Positions 25,475 through 33,780 of a stretch of DNA of 64,000 nucleotides are shown in pieces; positions within the stretch are counted from its first letter, which is position 1, and the number at the start of each line of letters is the position of its first letter. The position numbers and the translations under genes were made by a program. The stretch comes from Paenibacillus sp. JZ16 (GTDB taxonomy: Bacteria; Bacillota; Bacilli; Paenibacillales; Paenibacillaceae). The notes below the pieces were generated by a model. That model saw nothing but the letters and a program-made list of their open reading frames with translations. It was not told the DNA's origin and searched no databases. The stretch lies in NCBI RefSeq assembly GCF_015326965.1, contig NZ_CP017659.1:7267001-7331000 (forward strand). The letters run 5' to 3'.

Positions 25475-26071
25475 TCACATCAGTCCTTTCAAGTATACAA
25501 AGCTGAAAATGAAGATCCACACAACGTCCAGGAAGTGCCAATAGAGCGAGAAGATGAAGGACTTGTTGGCTGTGGAATGATCCAGTCCATGCTTTTTAAG
25601 TTGAATCAGAATGGCAGCTCCCCACAGGAGACCGAAGGTAACGTGAGCTCCATGCGTGCCAAGCAATGTGAACAAGCTGGAGGAGAAGGCGCTGGTTGAG
25701 AGCGTTACTCCTTCATGCACATAGGTGAAGAATTCGAAGATCTCGATTCCGAGGAATCCCGCACCCAGCAGCAGGGTGATGACCATGAAGATCATCATCT
25801 GCTTTTTCAGTCCCAGACGCATCGCATGAACAGCCAAACCGATGGTGAAACTGCTCGTTAAGAGCAGGAACGTTTCAAGCAGGACCGGCGTAATTTCAAA
25901 GATTTCCGCTCCGCTCGGACCGCTGGCAAAGCGGTTCACGAGAACGAAGTAGACGGTAAACAAGGTGGCAAAGAGCGCAATTTCAGCTCCGAGGAACAGC
26001 CAGAAGCCAAATATTCGATTACGGTTTTCCTCTGTTCCATATTCCAGCGGCTGAGTGGCATCTATTTTCAT
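25475..26071 (-). CDS. qoxC: Cytochrome aa3 quinol oxidase subunit III
   Basis: A 198-residue five-helix membrane protein of the cytochrome oxidase subunit III family. Landmarks are the N-terminal RIFGFWLFLGAEIALFATLF, an ETFLLLTSSFTIGLA segment, FTLLGTHGAHVTFGLLWG and the C-terminal LYWHFLDVVWIFIFSFVYL. It overlaps qoxB by ATGA, indicating translational coupling. Subunit III stabilises the proton-pumping core. Confidence 0.94.
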   Translation of the reverse strand: MKIDATQPLEYGTEENRNRIFGFWLFLGAEIALFATLFTVYFVLVNRFASGPSGAEIFEITPVLLETFLLLTSSFTIGLAVHAMRLGLKKQMMIFMVITLLLGAGFLGIEIFEFFTYVHEGVTLSTSAFSSSLFTLLGTHGAHVTFGLLWGAAILIQLKKHGLDHSTANKSFIFSLYWHFLDVVWIFIFSFVYLKGLM

Positions 26072-28011
26072 ACCGTATCACCCCGCAGTTTCTGTTCGGT
26101 TTGAACAATCTCTTCAACCGGAATGTAGTATCCGTGATCACGGTCGAAGGACATGGTTGCCAAAATAATCAATACCGCGATACCCGCAACGATGGATGGA
26201 ATCCACCAGCTGAATACCAGGAAGAAGCCAAGGAAGAAGAAGGCGATACCCAGTATAAACGGTTTACCGGTGTTGCTTGGCATATGAATCTTCGTGATTT
26301 TCTCATCCGAAAGCGGCTCGTTGTTTTTCTTCGAGAACCAGAAGGCATCGCGGCCCTTGACTTTCGGTGTTACCGCAAAGTTGTATACAGGAACCGGACT
26401 TGGCGTTGACCATTCCAGTGCGCGTGCATCCCATGGATCTCCTGTTTTGTCGCGCGGCTCGTAACGTGTACTCCAGTAGATGTTGTATACCAGAATGATG
26501 AATCCGATCGCCAGTCCAATTGCGCCGACCATCGACAGCATATTCAGCGGGCCAAAGCCGGTTTCGGCCGAATAGGTGTACGTACGACGGGTCATCCCCA
26601 TCAATCCCAGGAAGAACATCGGGAAGAACGTTACATTAAATGAGATGGCAATGAACCAGAATGCGATTTTGCCCAGCTTTTCGTTCAGACGGAAGCCGAA
26701 CACTTTAGGGAACCAGTAATGGAAACCGGCAATGACGGCGAATACCGCGCCTGGAATGAGCACATAGTGGAAGTGGGCAACCAGGAACATCGTATTGTGA
26801 TACTGATAGTCGGCACTGGCCATCGCCAGCATAACGCCGGTTACGCCGCCGATCGTGAAGATCGGGATAAAGGCAAGCGAGTAGAGCATCGGCGTCGTAA
26901 AGCTGATTCGACCCTTGCGAAGCGTAAAGAGCCAGTTAAATATTTTGATCCCGGTCGGTACGGCGATCGCCATCGTTGTGATGGAGAAGAAACCGTTGAC
27001 CATGGCCCCTTGACCCATCGTGTAGAAATGGTGGGCCCATACCAGGAAGGACAATCCGGAAATAATCGCCATGCTTAATACCATGGAGCTATAACCGTAC
27101 AAGTTCTTTTTGGAGAAGGCCGAGATAATCTCACTGAAAATACCGAATGCCGGCAGAATAACGATATACACCTCAGGATGACCCCATACCCAGAACAGGT
27201 TGGCCCATAGCATATCCATACCGCCGTTCGCCATCGTGAAGAATTGGGAACCAAAGATGCGGTCGAACATCATAAGCAGGAGCGCAATCGTAAGTACAGG
27301 GAAAGCAAAGATAATGATGACACAAGTGATCAATACAGACCACGTAAACATCGGCATGCGCATCAAGGTCATGCCCGGAGCACGCATCTTCAGTATCGTT
27401 ACGATAAAGTTAAGACCTGTCAGCAACGTACCAATCCCTGAGATTTGAAGCGACAGAGAGTAGTAGTTATTGCCGACCGTCGGACTGAATTCGATACTGG
27501 CCAGCGGGAAGTAAGCGGACCAGCCGGCATCCGGCGAACCTCCGATAACGAAGGAAATGTTGAACAGCATCGCGCCGGCAAAGAACAACCAGAAGCTGAT
27601 TGCGTTCAGTTTAGGGAATGCTACGTCACGGGCGCCGATCTGGAGCGGAACGATGACGTTCATCAGACCGAAAATAAACGGCATGGCCATAAAGAGGATC
27701 ATGATGACCCCGTGAGTCGTGAATACTTCATTATAATGCTGACCGGTCAGAAACTTCATCTCCGGTGCGGCGGTTTGCGCACGCATCATGATCGCGTCCA
27801 CGCCTCCGCGGAACAGCATGATCAATGCACAGATGATGTACATGACACCAATTCTTTTGTGATCCACGGTCGTCAGCCATTCCCGCCACATGTAACCCCA
27901 CTTCTTGTAATAGGTCAAACCGAAGAGGATTGCGAGCGAGACGAGCACGATACTCACCATGGCGCCGTAAATTAACGGATCACCGGTAACGAAAAATTCG
28001 TCCCATTTCAT
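26068..28011 (-). CDS. qoxB: Cytochrome aa3 quinol oxidase subunit I
   Basis: The 647-residue catalytic subunit of an A-type heme-copper oxidase that reduces O2 to water and pumps protons. Heme a/a3 and CuB ligands are in FTTHGVIMILFM, the WGHPEVYIVILPAFGI segment (His-Tyr cross-link region), VWAHHFYTMG and NTMFLVAHFHYVLIPG. N- and C-terminal extensions give the 14-15 helices typical of QoxB rather than CtaD. Downstream of qoxA with a 63-base gap. Confidence 0.96.
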   Translation of the reverse strand: MKWDEFFVTGDPLIYGAMVSIVLVSLAILFGLTYYKKWGYMWREWLTTVDHKRIGVMYIICALIMLFRGGVDAIMMRAQTAAPEMKFLTGQHYNEVFTTHGVIMILFMAMPFIFGLMNVIVPLQIGARDVAFPKLNAISFWLFFAGAMLFNISFVIGGSPDAGWSAYFPLASIEFSPTVGNNYYSLSLQISGIGTLLTGLNFIVTILKMRAPGMTLMRMPMFTWSVLITCVIIIFAFPVLTIALLLMMFDRIFGSQFFTMANGGMDMLWANLFWVWGHPEVYIVILPAFGIFSEIISAFSKKNLYGYSSMVLSMAIISGLSFLVWAHHFYTMGQGAMVNGFFSITTMAIAVPTGIKIFNWLFTLRKGRISFTTPMLYSLAFIPIFTIGGVTGVMLAMASADYQYHNTMFLVAHFHYVLIPGAVFAVIAGFHYWFPKVFGFRLNEKLGKIAFWFIAISFNVTFFPMFFLGLMGMTRRTYTYSAETGFGPLNMLSMVGAIGLAIGFIILVYNIYWSTRYEPRDKTGDPWDARALEWSTPSPVPVYNFAVTPKVKGRDAFWFSKKNNEPLSDEKITKIHMPSNTGKPFILGIAFFFLGFFLVFSWWIPSIVAGIAVLIILATMSFDRDHGYYIPVEEIVQTEQKLRGDTV

Positions 28012-28074
28012 AAAGGCCTAGCTCCTTTCTGGATGTATGAAGTAGATCGGGTGAACAACGTTTCACGCACCGAT

Positions 28075-29079
28075 TTAATGTCCTTCATGTTGATGATTTG
28101 GGCTTTCTTCAGCCGGGAAGTTCGGCAGCGGTTCGTTCGGATCCACGTTCGTTTCGCTGTCAAATTCCGTTTCTTCCGTTGTTGCAGGATCCGGGTGGAC
28201 GTCTTTATGGTCCTGATGCTCCTCATTGCCGTTGACATCGCCGCCATGGTGATGATCTTCGGATGGCGGCGGACTGAATTCCAGATGCGTATTGGAGAAA
28301 GTCATCCGACCGACATGCGCGGTATCCAGAAGCTTCTTGAACTCATCTTCCTTCAGTTCAGGCGCGGTGTCCTTTACATCTTTAACCCACTCATCGTACT
28401 CGGCAGAGGTCATGGCAAGAGCTTCGAACTCCATATGGGCAAAGCCTTCGCCGTTGAAGTTCGCGTTACGGCCCATCATCGAACCCGGCACGTCGGCAAC
28501 CATGTTCAGCTTGGTGATCATGTCGCTCATCGCGTACTTCTGTCCGTGAAGCTGAGGAATCCAGAAGCTTGTGATCGGACCGAATGAATACAGTCTGAAC
28601 TCGATTGGACGATTGGTCGGAATGTTCACGTAATTGACAGTCTCGATTCCTTCTTCCGGATAACTGAAGTGCCATTTCCAGTTCGAGGAGGAAGCGTAAA
28701 TAACCAGAGGCTCTTGGTTCTCGTAGCCTTCAGGCACATTCTCGACGGCCACCGTCGTTTTGACCGTTACGACCGAGAGCACGGCAACGATCAGAATCGG
28801 AATGGCGGTCCACAGAATTTCCAGCCATTTGTTGCCCTCTTCATGAGGCGGCTCGTAACCTTCGTTGGATTTCTTGGCTCGATATTTGGTAAGCATGTAG
28901 ATATAGAGCGCGTAAACTACCGCTAGAATTCCGACCATCATGAGAATGGAGAATATGATTGTATCGGATAGGGTTCTGGCAGCCGGTCCTTTCGGATCTA
29001 ATACCGTGAGCAAGCTGCATCCCGATAAGAGCAAGGTAAAGCATAATAACAATGCAAATAACGGCCCTCTTTTGTTCAT
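28075..29079 (-). CDS. qoxA: Cytochrome aa3 quinol oxidase subunit II
   Basis: A 334-residue lipoprotein. The N-terminal signal has the lipobox LLLSGC, followed by two membrane helices (about 38-60 and 85-105) and a cupredoxin domain (SNWKWHFSYPEEGIE, FWIPQLHGQKYAMSDMITKL). The CuA Cys-His ligand cluster of cytochrome c oxidases is absent, and the only Cys is in the lipobox, so the electron donor is a quinol. The C-terminal tail (about 60 residues) is very acidic and His-rich (HHHGGDVNGNEEHQDH), longer than in B. subtilis, and may bind metal. First gene of the operon. Confidence 0.94.
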   Translation of the reverse strand: MNKRGPLFALLLCFTLLLSGCSLLTVLDPKGPAARTLSDTIIFSILMMVGILAVVYALYIYMLTKYRAKKSNEGYEPPHEEGNKWLEILWTAIPILIVAVLSVVTVKTTVAVENVPEGYENQEPLVIYASSSNWKWHFSYPEEGIETVNYVNIPTNRPIEFRLYSFGPITSFWIPQLHGQKYAMSDMITKLNMVADVPGSMMGRNANFNGEGFAHMEFEALAMTSAEYDEWVKDVKDTAPELKEDEFKKLLDTAHVGRMTFSNTHLEFSPPPSEDHHHGGDVNGNEEHQDHKDVHPDPATTEETEFDSETNVDPNEPLPNFPAEESPNHQHEGH

Positions 29080-29132
29080 GATGTACCCCTTTCCTTGAAA
29101 CGTTCGTTCGATTCAATGTTACTGACACATCT

Positions 29133-29161
29133 ATAGTAGAAAGTTCCGGTCGGCTTTGCAA
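29133..29161 (-). promoter_or_regulatory. Likely qox promoter with adjacent inverted repeat
   Basis: On the minus strand TTGCAA (29161-29156) and TACTAT (29138-29133) are 17 bases apart. Just upstream (about 29173-29187) the imperfect inverted repeat TTGTATAATTAACAA resembles a degenerate redox (Rex-like) site; this is weak. Confidence 0.5.
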
Positions 29162-29577
29162 AACACATAAACTTGTATAATTAACAAATAAATCCACATT
29201 CGTGTCAATGTATGTAATTTTATGTGTTCAATTTGTTACAAAAGGGTACGGCTGTGAGCGAAATCATTGTAGTGGCGCGGTTTTGAGGCAGTTCATACTT
29301 TGTTCAAACATTCACGAGAGTTACCAGTTTCGTCACAATTCCGGGCCTGTTTTTCGCCGCAATCGACCCCTAAGCCTGCCGAATAAATCCCTGTATTGGT
29401 AAGGGTTTAAAGGTGTATGTATATTTTTTCACAATAAATTCGAAGCGAATTTTTATTTCCAGTTTACTTATTTCACCCAAAGGCGCGACGAGGCATGTGA
29501 TATGATATAACTAAAAATTGGAACGGGATTTTTTTCTGGAAATTGTGAAACTCTTGATAGGAAAGAGAGGGGAGCAA
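29162..29577. other. Intergenic region between qox and the two-component system
   Basis: No gene seen. It contains the hairpin AAATTCG-AAG-CGAATTT followed by TTATTT at about 29437-29456, which looks like a terminator without a plus-strand gene ahead of it, and an AT-rich stretch ahead of the kinase gene. Confidence 0.4.
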
Positions 29578-30732
29578 GTGCGGTCGTTCTGGATATGGTT
29601 TTTATTTCTTGTTTTGAGCTGGCTGGGTGCCTTCGCCCCTGTGCTCCAGCATGTTAATCCGGATCAGTTGCCTTGGAGGTTGGGGAGCAGCGCCATTTTT
29701 TTCATGGCCTTTTTTTTGGCGCCATTATTCCGTGCCAGACCTGCAATGCTATTTGTCACACTGCTCGTAGCGTCGGTATTTTCCGTTATCTCCTTATGGC
29801 CGACCAATACGACTGCAACGAACCCGTACATTCTGCTGGTTTATTCCATCCTGGCGGGAAAAGCCGTGTATCGGCTCCCGTTCGTTCATGCTGCCTGCAT
29901 TGGTCTTGTTCTGGCTGCAGGTGCCATGGTGCCGGGTTTGTTCGGATACCCCGAGTTTCCGTGGTTCTTCCTCGTTTTATACTCGGTTATGCTCGCGATG
30001 GGGCTGGCCTTATTTCGCACCGTCTTCTCCCGTAATGAAGAGTCAAGAGTGCGATATGAAACGCTGCTCAGTGAGTATCGTAATTTGAAACGTCGCCTGA
30101 TTACCGATGAGCAGCATGCCAGGCAAGAGGAGCGGGCTCAAGTGGGTCGCGATATCCATGACTCCGTCGGGCATAAATTAACGGCACTGCTCATGCAGCT
30201 TGAGATGCACCGGATGCAGGCAGACGGGGAAACCGCCGAGGTTCTGAAGGGGCTTAAAGCCCTTGCCAAGGAAAGTCTGGAGGAGACCAGGAATGCGGTG
30301 AAATCCATGAAGCAGCAGGAGACCAGCGGATTGCCCGCGATCATTGGGCTTCTCCGGCGGTTGGAATCCGAGAGCTTTATGCGCGTAACGCTAACGGCGC
30401 GGCATGGAGCCCTAACCGTACCTTTAAACAATATCCAATCCATTGCGGTATACCGTGCGGTTCAGGAAGCCATGACCAATGCGATGAAGCATGGGAGCAT
30501 GCGAGAAGTGTATATCATTTTTGAAGCGCCGGGAGGCGGCATTTTCCGTTTTGAGGTAAGCAATCCGTATCACCGGAAACGCGATATACACCGGGAGGGC
30601 TATGGTTTAAAAGCGATGCGAGAGCGAATGGAAGAGGCTGGGGGCGAGCTTCAAATCTCCCAGTACGACAACCAATTTATCGTTCGCGGAACGTTATTCA
30701 TGTCCAAGTTAATAGAGGAGGGAGTCCGCTGA
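29578..30732 (+). CDS. Sensor histidine kinase, NarX/DesK type (LnrJ-like)
   Basis: About 384 residues: five to six N-terminal membrane helices (to about residue 150), a coiled linker, then a HisKA_3 dimerisation domain with the phospho-acceptor His in GRDIHDSVGHKLTALLMQLE. The ATPase domain shows EAMTNAMKHG and GYGLKAMRERMEEAGGELQI. Start is uncertain: GTG 29578 has AGAGAGG ahead, but in-frame codons at 29518 and 29545 exist. With the overlapping response regulator and downstream ABC exporter it matches the LnrJK-LnrLMN layout, in which the kinase senses linear polyene or membrane-active antibiotics. Confidence 0.87.
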   Translation: MRSFWIWFLFLVLSWLGAFAPVLQHVNPDQLPWRLGSSAIFFMAFFLAPLFRARPAMLFVTLLVASVFSVISLWPTNTTATNPYILLVYSILAGKAVYRLPFVHAACIGLVLAAGAMVPGLFGYPEFPWFFLVLYSVMLAMGLALFRTVFSRNEESRVRYETLLSEYRNLKRRLITDEQHARQEERAQVGRDIHDSVGHKLTALLMQLEMHRMQADGETAEVLKGLKALAKESLEETRNAVKSMKQQETSGLPAIIGLLRRLESESFMRVTLTARHGALTVPLNNIQSIAVYRAVQEAMTNAMKHGSMREVYIIFEAPGGGIFRFEVSNPYHRKRDIHREGYGLKAMRERMEEAGGELQISQYDNQFIVRGTLFMSKLIEEGVR

Positions 30733-31361
30733 TACGTATATTATTGGCAGAGGATCAGGCCATGGTTCGTCAAGGTCTGAAGATGATGATCGAAAGCGAT
30801 TCGGATATGCTGGTTGCCGGTGAAGCAGGTAACGGCAAAGAGGCTGTGGCTTTATGCGAAAGCCATACCTTTGATGTCGTCGTACTCGATATCCGAATGC
30901 CGGAGATGAACGGTTTGGAGGCTGCCCGCATCATACGTTCACGCTGGCCGAAGACAAAAGTGCTGATGCTGACGACGTTTAACGACGATCAGTATGCGGT
31001 CGAGGCGCTAAAGAGCGGGGCAAGCGGATACATGCTGAAGGAGGCGGAGCCGGAGGCTTTGATCCGCTCGATTCGAAGCTGCTTGAGCGGTGGATTGTCG
31101 CTCCAGGAGGATGTGGCGGCCAAGGTGATCCCCAAACTGCTGGGAGATAAGAAAGCACCCGTCGTTGATGCTTCGATTACCCCGCGGGAGCTGTCCATCA
31201 TGCGTCTGGTAGGGGAAGGGCGCAGCAACCGCGAAATCGCAGACGAGCTGGGTTTGTCAATCGGAACGATCAAGAATCACGTCAGCCAGATTATGGACAA
31301 ACTTGATCTAAGAGACCGGACACAGCTGGCGATTTATGCTATACGGCACAATGTGGTTTGA
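30729..31361 (+). CDS. NarL/FixJ family response regulator (LnrK-like), CTG start
   Basis: About 210 residues: a receiver domain (acidic pocket ED at the end of strand 1, phospho-Asp in VVLDIRMPEMNG, Lys in GYMLKEAEPEAL) and a C-terminal LuxR-type helix-turn-helix (LTPRELSIM-type opening, then EGRSNREIADELGLSIGTIKNHV). I infer a CTG start at 30729, overlapping the kinase stop, with AGGAGG seven bases ahead. It restores the strand IRILLAED, which the next candidate (TTG 30744) would delete. It probably activates the ABC operon downstream. Confidence 0.86.
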   Translation: MIRILLAEDQAMVRQGLKMMIESDSDMLVAGEAGNGKEAVALCESHTFDVVVLDIRMPEMNGLEAARIIRSRWPKTKVLMLTTFNDDQYAVEALKSGASGYMLKEAEPEALIRSIRSCLSGGLSLQEDVAAKVIPKLLGDKKAPVVDASITPRELSIMRLVGEGRSNREIADELGLSIGTIKNHVSQIMDKLDLRDRTQLAIYAIRHNVV

Positions 31362-31391
31362 TTCGCGAGAGAGGACGATATCCCGTTAAAT

Positions 31392-31466
31392 CCGAACCTA
31401 ACATGACTGAAGTCATGGTTCGGAATCAAAGCAATGACCGAGGGCAGTGATGGCACTGCCTTTTTG
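31392..31466 (+). terminator. Hairpin and terminator after the two-component genes
   Basis: A hairpin at 31392-31424 (CCGAAC..CATGACT / AGTCATG..GTTCGG) is followed by a strong terminator at 31442-31466 (GGCAGTG-ATGG-CACTGCC then TTTTT). The ABC genes downstream therefore need their own promoter or readthrough. Confidence 0.88.
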
Positions 31467-31491
31467 CATATACACTTGTAGCAGTGGAGGA

Positions 31492-31585
31492 CGATATGAA
31501 CGAAGGGCAACAAGGCACGTTAGGGTTCATATCGAGAATGGGGGGACATGATGCTGGAAACCGTAGAACTTCGAAAAGTGTTTAA
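31492..31585 (+). promoter_or_regulatory. Leader of the ABC operon with inverted repeat and possible leader peptide
   Basis: A perfect 10-base inverted repeat CGATATGAAC (31492-31501) / GTTCATATCG (31525-31534) lies just before the ATPase gene. Within it, ATG 31496 has GGAGG five bases upstream and opens a 29-codon frame that ends at 31585, inside the ATPase gene. This could be an RNA hairpin or operator, or a translated leader. Confidence 0.4.
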
Positions 31586-32483
31586 GGGCAAGATTGCTGT
31601 GGAGGAAGTCAGCCTGTATCTGGACCGGGGAGAATCCGTCGGATTGATCGGTCCGAACGGCGCCGGGAAATCGACAACAATCTCCATGATATCATCCTTG
31701 CTGAAACCGACGGGCGGCGATGTGCGCCTGAACGGCAAAAGCGTGCTCAAGCATCCGCAGGACATTCGCACCGTATTAGGCGTGGTGCCTCAGGAAATTG
31801 CCTTGTATGAGGAATTGACCTCGTATGAAAACCTTAAATTTTTTGGGCGCGTATATGGATTGAACGGAAAGGAACTGGAGATCAAAATTCAGGAGCTGCT
31901 TGAGACGGTCGGTCTTCGGGATCGCCAGAAGGAGTTAATTCGAACCTATTCCGGGGGCATGAAGAGAAGGATCAATATTGCAGCTGCTCTGTTGCATGAT
32001 CCGCAAATCGTCATCATGGATGAACCGACCGTGGGCATTGATCCGCAATCCCGCAATCATATTCTTGAAACGGTCCGGCGATTAAACCGGGACAAAGGGA
32101 CAACGGTACTGTACACAAGCCATTACATGGAAGAGGTGGAGCAGCTGTGCAGCCGGATGTACATCATGGATCACGGGCGGATTATCGCTTCGGGTACTAA
32201 GGAGGAGCTGCAGCACATCTTGTCCGGTGAGGATACGCTGATCATCCAGCTGAATCGCCCGAATCCGGAGCTGGCCGAGGAGCTTCGCTCCTTAGAAAGC
32301 GTCAGGCAGGTTGAGGAGACGGATCATGGGCTGAAGCTCATTGTCATGAAGAACAGTTACATTCTGTCCGGTATTGTGCAGGCTGCCGAACGCCATGAGG
32401 TGCAGATTCAGAATATTCATATCCAGTCGCCAAGTCTCGAGGATGTATTTCTTCATTTGACCGGCCGCAAGCTTCGGGATTGA
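31551..32483 (+). CDS. lnrL: ABC transporter ATP-binding protein (LnrL-like)
   Basis: About 310 residues. Walker A is GPNGAGKST, the signature is YSGGMKRR, Walker B is VIMDEPTVGID, and the H-loop is YTSHYMEEVEQL. The C-terminal 90 residues form the accessory domain usual for DrrA/LnrL-type exporters. ATG 31551 is preferred over 31548 because GGGGGA is better spaced. With the two following ABC-2 permeases it probably exports or removes membrane-active antibiotics. Downstream of a dedicated two-component system. Confidence 0.9.
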   Translation: MLETVELRKVFKGKIAVEEVSLYLDRGESVGLIGPNGAGKSTTISMISSLLKPTGGDVRLNGKSVLKHPQDIRTVLGVVPQEIALYEELTSYENLKFFGRVYGLNGKELEIKIQELLETVGLRDRQKELIRTYSGGMKRRINIAAALLHDPQIVIMDEPTVGIDPQSRNHILETVRRLNRDKGTTVLYTSHYMEEVEQLCSRMYIMDHGRIIASGTKEELQHILSGEDTLIIQLNRPNPELAEELRSLESVRQVEETDHGLKLIVMKNSYILSGIVQAAERHEVQIQNIHIQSPSLEDVFLHLTGRKLRD

Positions 32484-32499
32484 GGGGAGGGACAGCCGC

Positions 32500-33780
32500 T
32501 TGGGCGTATTTTTCAAAAAAGACTTTCTCGTCTATTGGAGAGACCGGAAAGAGATGCTGATTGCTTTGTTTATGCCATTAGTGTTAATCCTAATTCTTGG
32601 ATTTGCCTTGCCGAATTGGGTAGAGAATTCGAATGAATCCCTTGAGATGAGAGTTGCATTGGTCGTGAAGGACCGGCATGAAGAGGGAGTCCATGCCTTT
32701 CAGGAAAGTCTAAAGAGTTTGTCAATCAGCACGGAAGAGAAGAACGAATTGAGTAAGGCAGCTGCGAATTTCCAACCGGAAGCCTTATTAATGAATATGT
32801 TCGGCAGCGAAGATGTGGAGGAATTTCTTCAAGTTGCTGCTTTGGATGACCAGACTGCCCAGGTACAGCTGAAGGAAGAGAAGGTGGAGGCCGTCCTAAC
32901 AGTTCCTGAGGGGTATACGCTGGCTGCGCTTAACAGGCTGCTCCTGCATGAGGGGGACGGTGCGGTGCTGACTTTGACGGCGCTAGAGAATTCAATGAAA
33001 GTGAATGTTCTGCAAAATATGCTGGATGGATTTTTGGGTGCCGTTAATTATCAAGCTGCGCTGGACAGCGGAATGGAAGAACAGGAAAGCAAGGGTGAGG
33101 GCGAGCTTGCGCTGGCGAACAGTCCTGTCGGGGGATTGGAACAAATTGAAGGTGTGGACATGATCACCTCGTTCCAATATTACGCCCTGGCGGTCAGTAT
33201 ATTCTTTGCGCTGTCCGTTTCCACAACGACGGCGTCCAAATCGATCACAGAAAAGCGAGAGATGGTGTTTATGCGTCTGCTTCTTGCCGGAACCCATCCA
33301 TTTCGCTACTTGTCCGGTAAGGTTGGGTCGACCTTCTGCATGTCTCTGCTGCAATCTGCGGTCCTGCTGATCGTCTCGCATTTTCTGTTTCAGCTTTTTC
33401 CGGGGAAATCCCTGATCTTCTGGATCGGTTTGACCTTCATTATCTTCATGATGTGTCTAACGGTTGCGGCGTTATCTGCGTTTTATACGGCCATGCTCTT
33501 CCGAATGAAGGACACGGATGTCGCAACCGGCATTTCATTCATACTGCTTCTCGTGCTTGGCGTTATCGGAGGGAATCTGGTGCCGATCTATATTTTGCCG
33601 GATTGGCTGATGAGCATTGGCAGCGTAACCCCCAACGGCTTGGCTTTAATGTCCATGATTCAGTGGATACAGGGTAGTCCGTTTCAAGAACTATGGCTGC
33701 CGATCCTGTACCAAGGGGTGTTCTTCATCGTTATTCTAGCTGCGAGTTTATGGATTTTTCCACGAAGGGGGCGGATCTGA
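32500..33780 (+). CDS. lnrM: ABC-2 type permease (LnrM-like)
   Basis: A 426-residue permease. One N-terminal helix (ALFMPLVLILILGFALP) is followed by a large extracellular domain (about residues 40-220) and five C-terminal helices, including FFALSVSTTTASKSITEKRE (the coupling-helix region), as in ABC-2/DrrB-like exporters. TTG 32500 follows GAGGGGAGGG. The stop overlaps the ATG of the next permease (TGATG), indicating co-translation. Confidence 0.88.
   Translation: MGVFFKKDFLVYWRDRKEMLIALFMPLVLILILGFALPNWVENSNESLEMRVALVVKDRHEEGVHAFQESLKSLSISTEEKNELSKAAANFQPEALLMNMFGSEDVEEFLQVAALDDQTAQVQLKEEKVEAVLTVPEGYTLAALNRLLLHEGDGAVLTLTALENSMKVNVLQNMLDGFLGAVNYQAALDSGMEEQESKGEGELALANSPVGGLEQIEGVDMITSFQYYALAVSIFFALSVSTTTASKSITEKREMVFMRLLLAGTHPFRYLSGKVGSTFCMSLLQSAVLLIVSHFLFQLFPGKSLIFWIGLTFIIFMMCLTVAALSAFYTAMLFRMKDTDVATGISFILLLVLGVIGGNLVPIYILPDWLMSIGSVTPNGLALMSMIQWIQGSPFQELWLPILYQGVFFIVILAASLWIFPRRGRI

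Noticed and set aside
27445..27975. Plus-strand ORF opposite qoxB
   Set aside because: Shadow of the clearly identified oxidase gene; charged, low-complexity product without a start signal.
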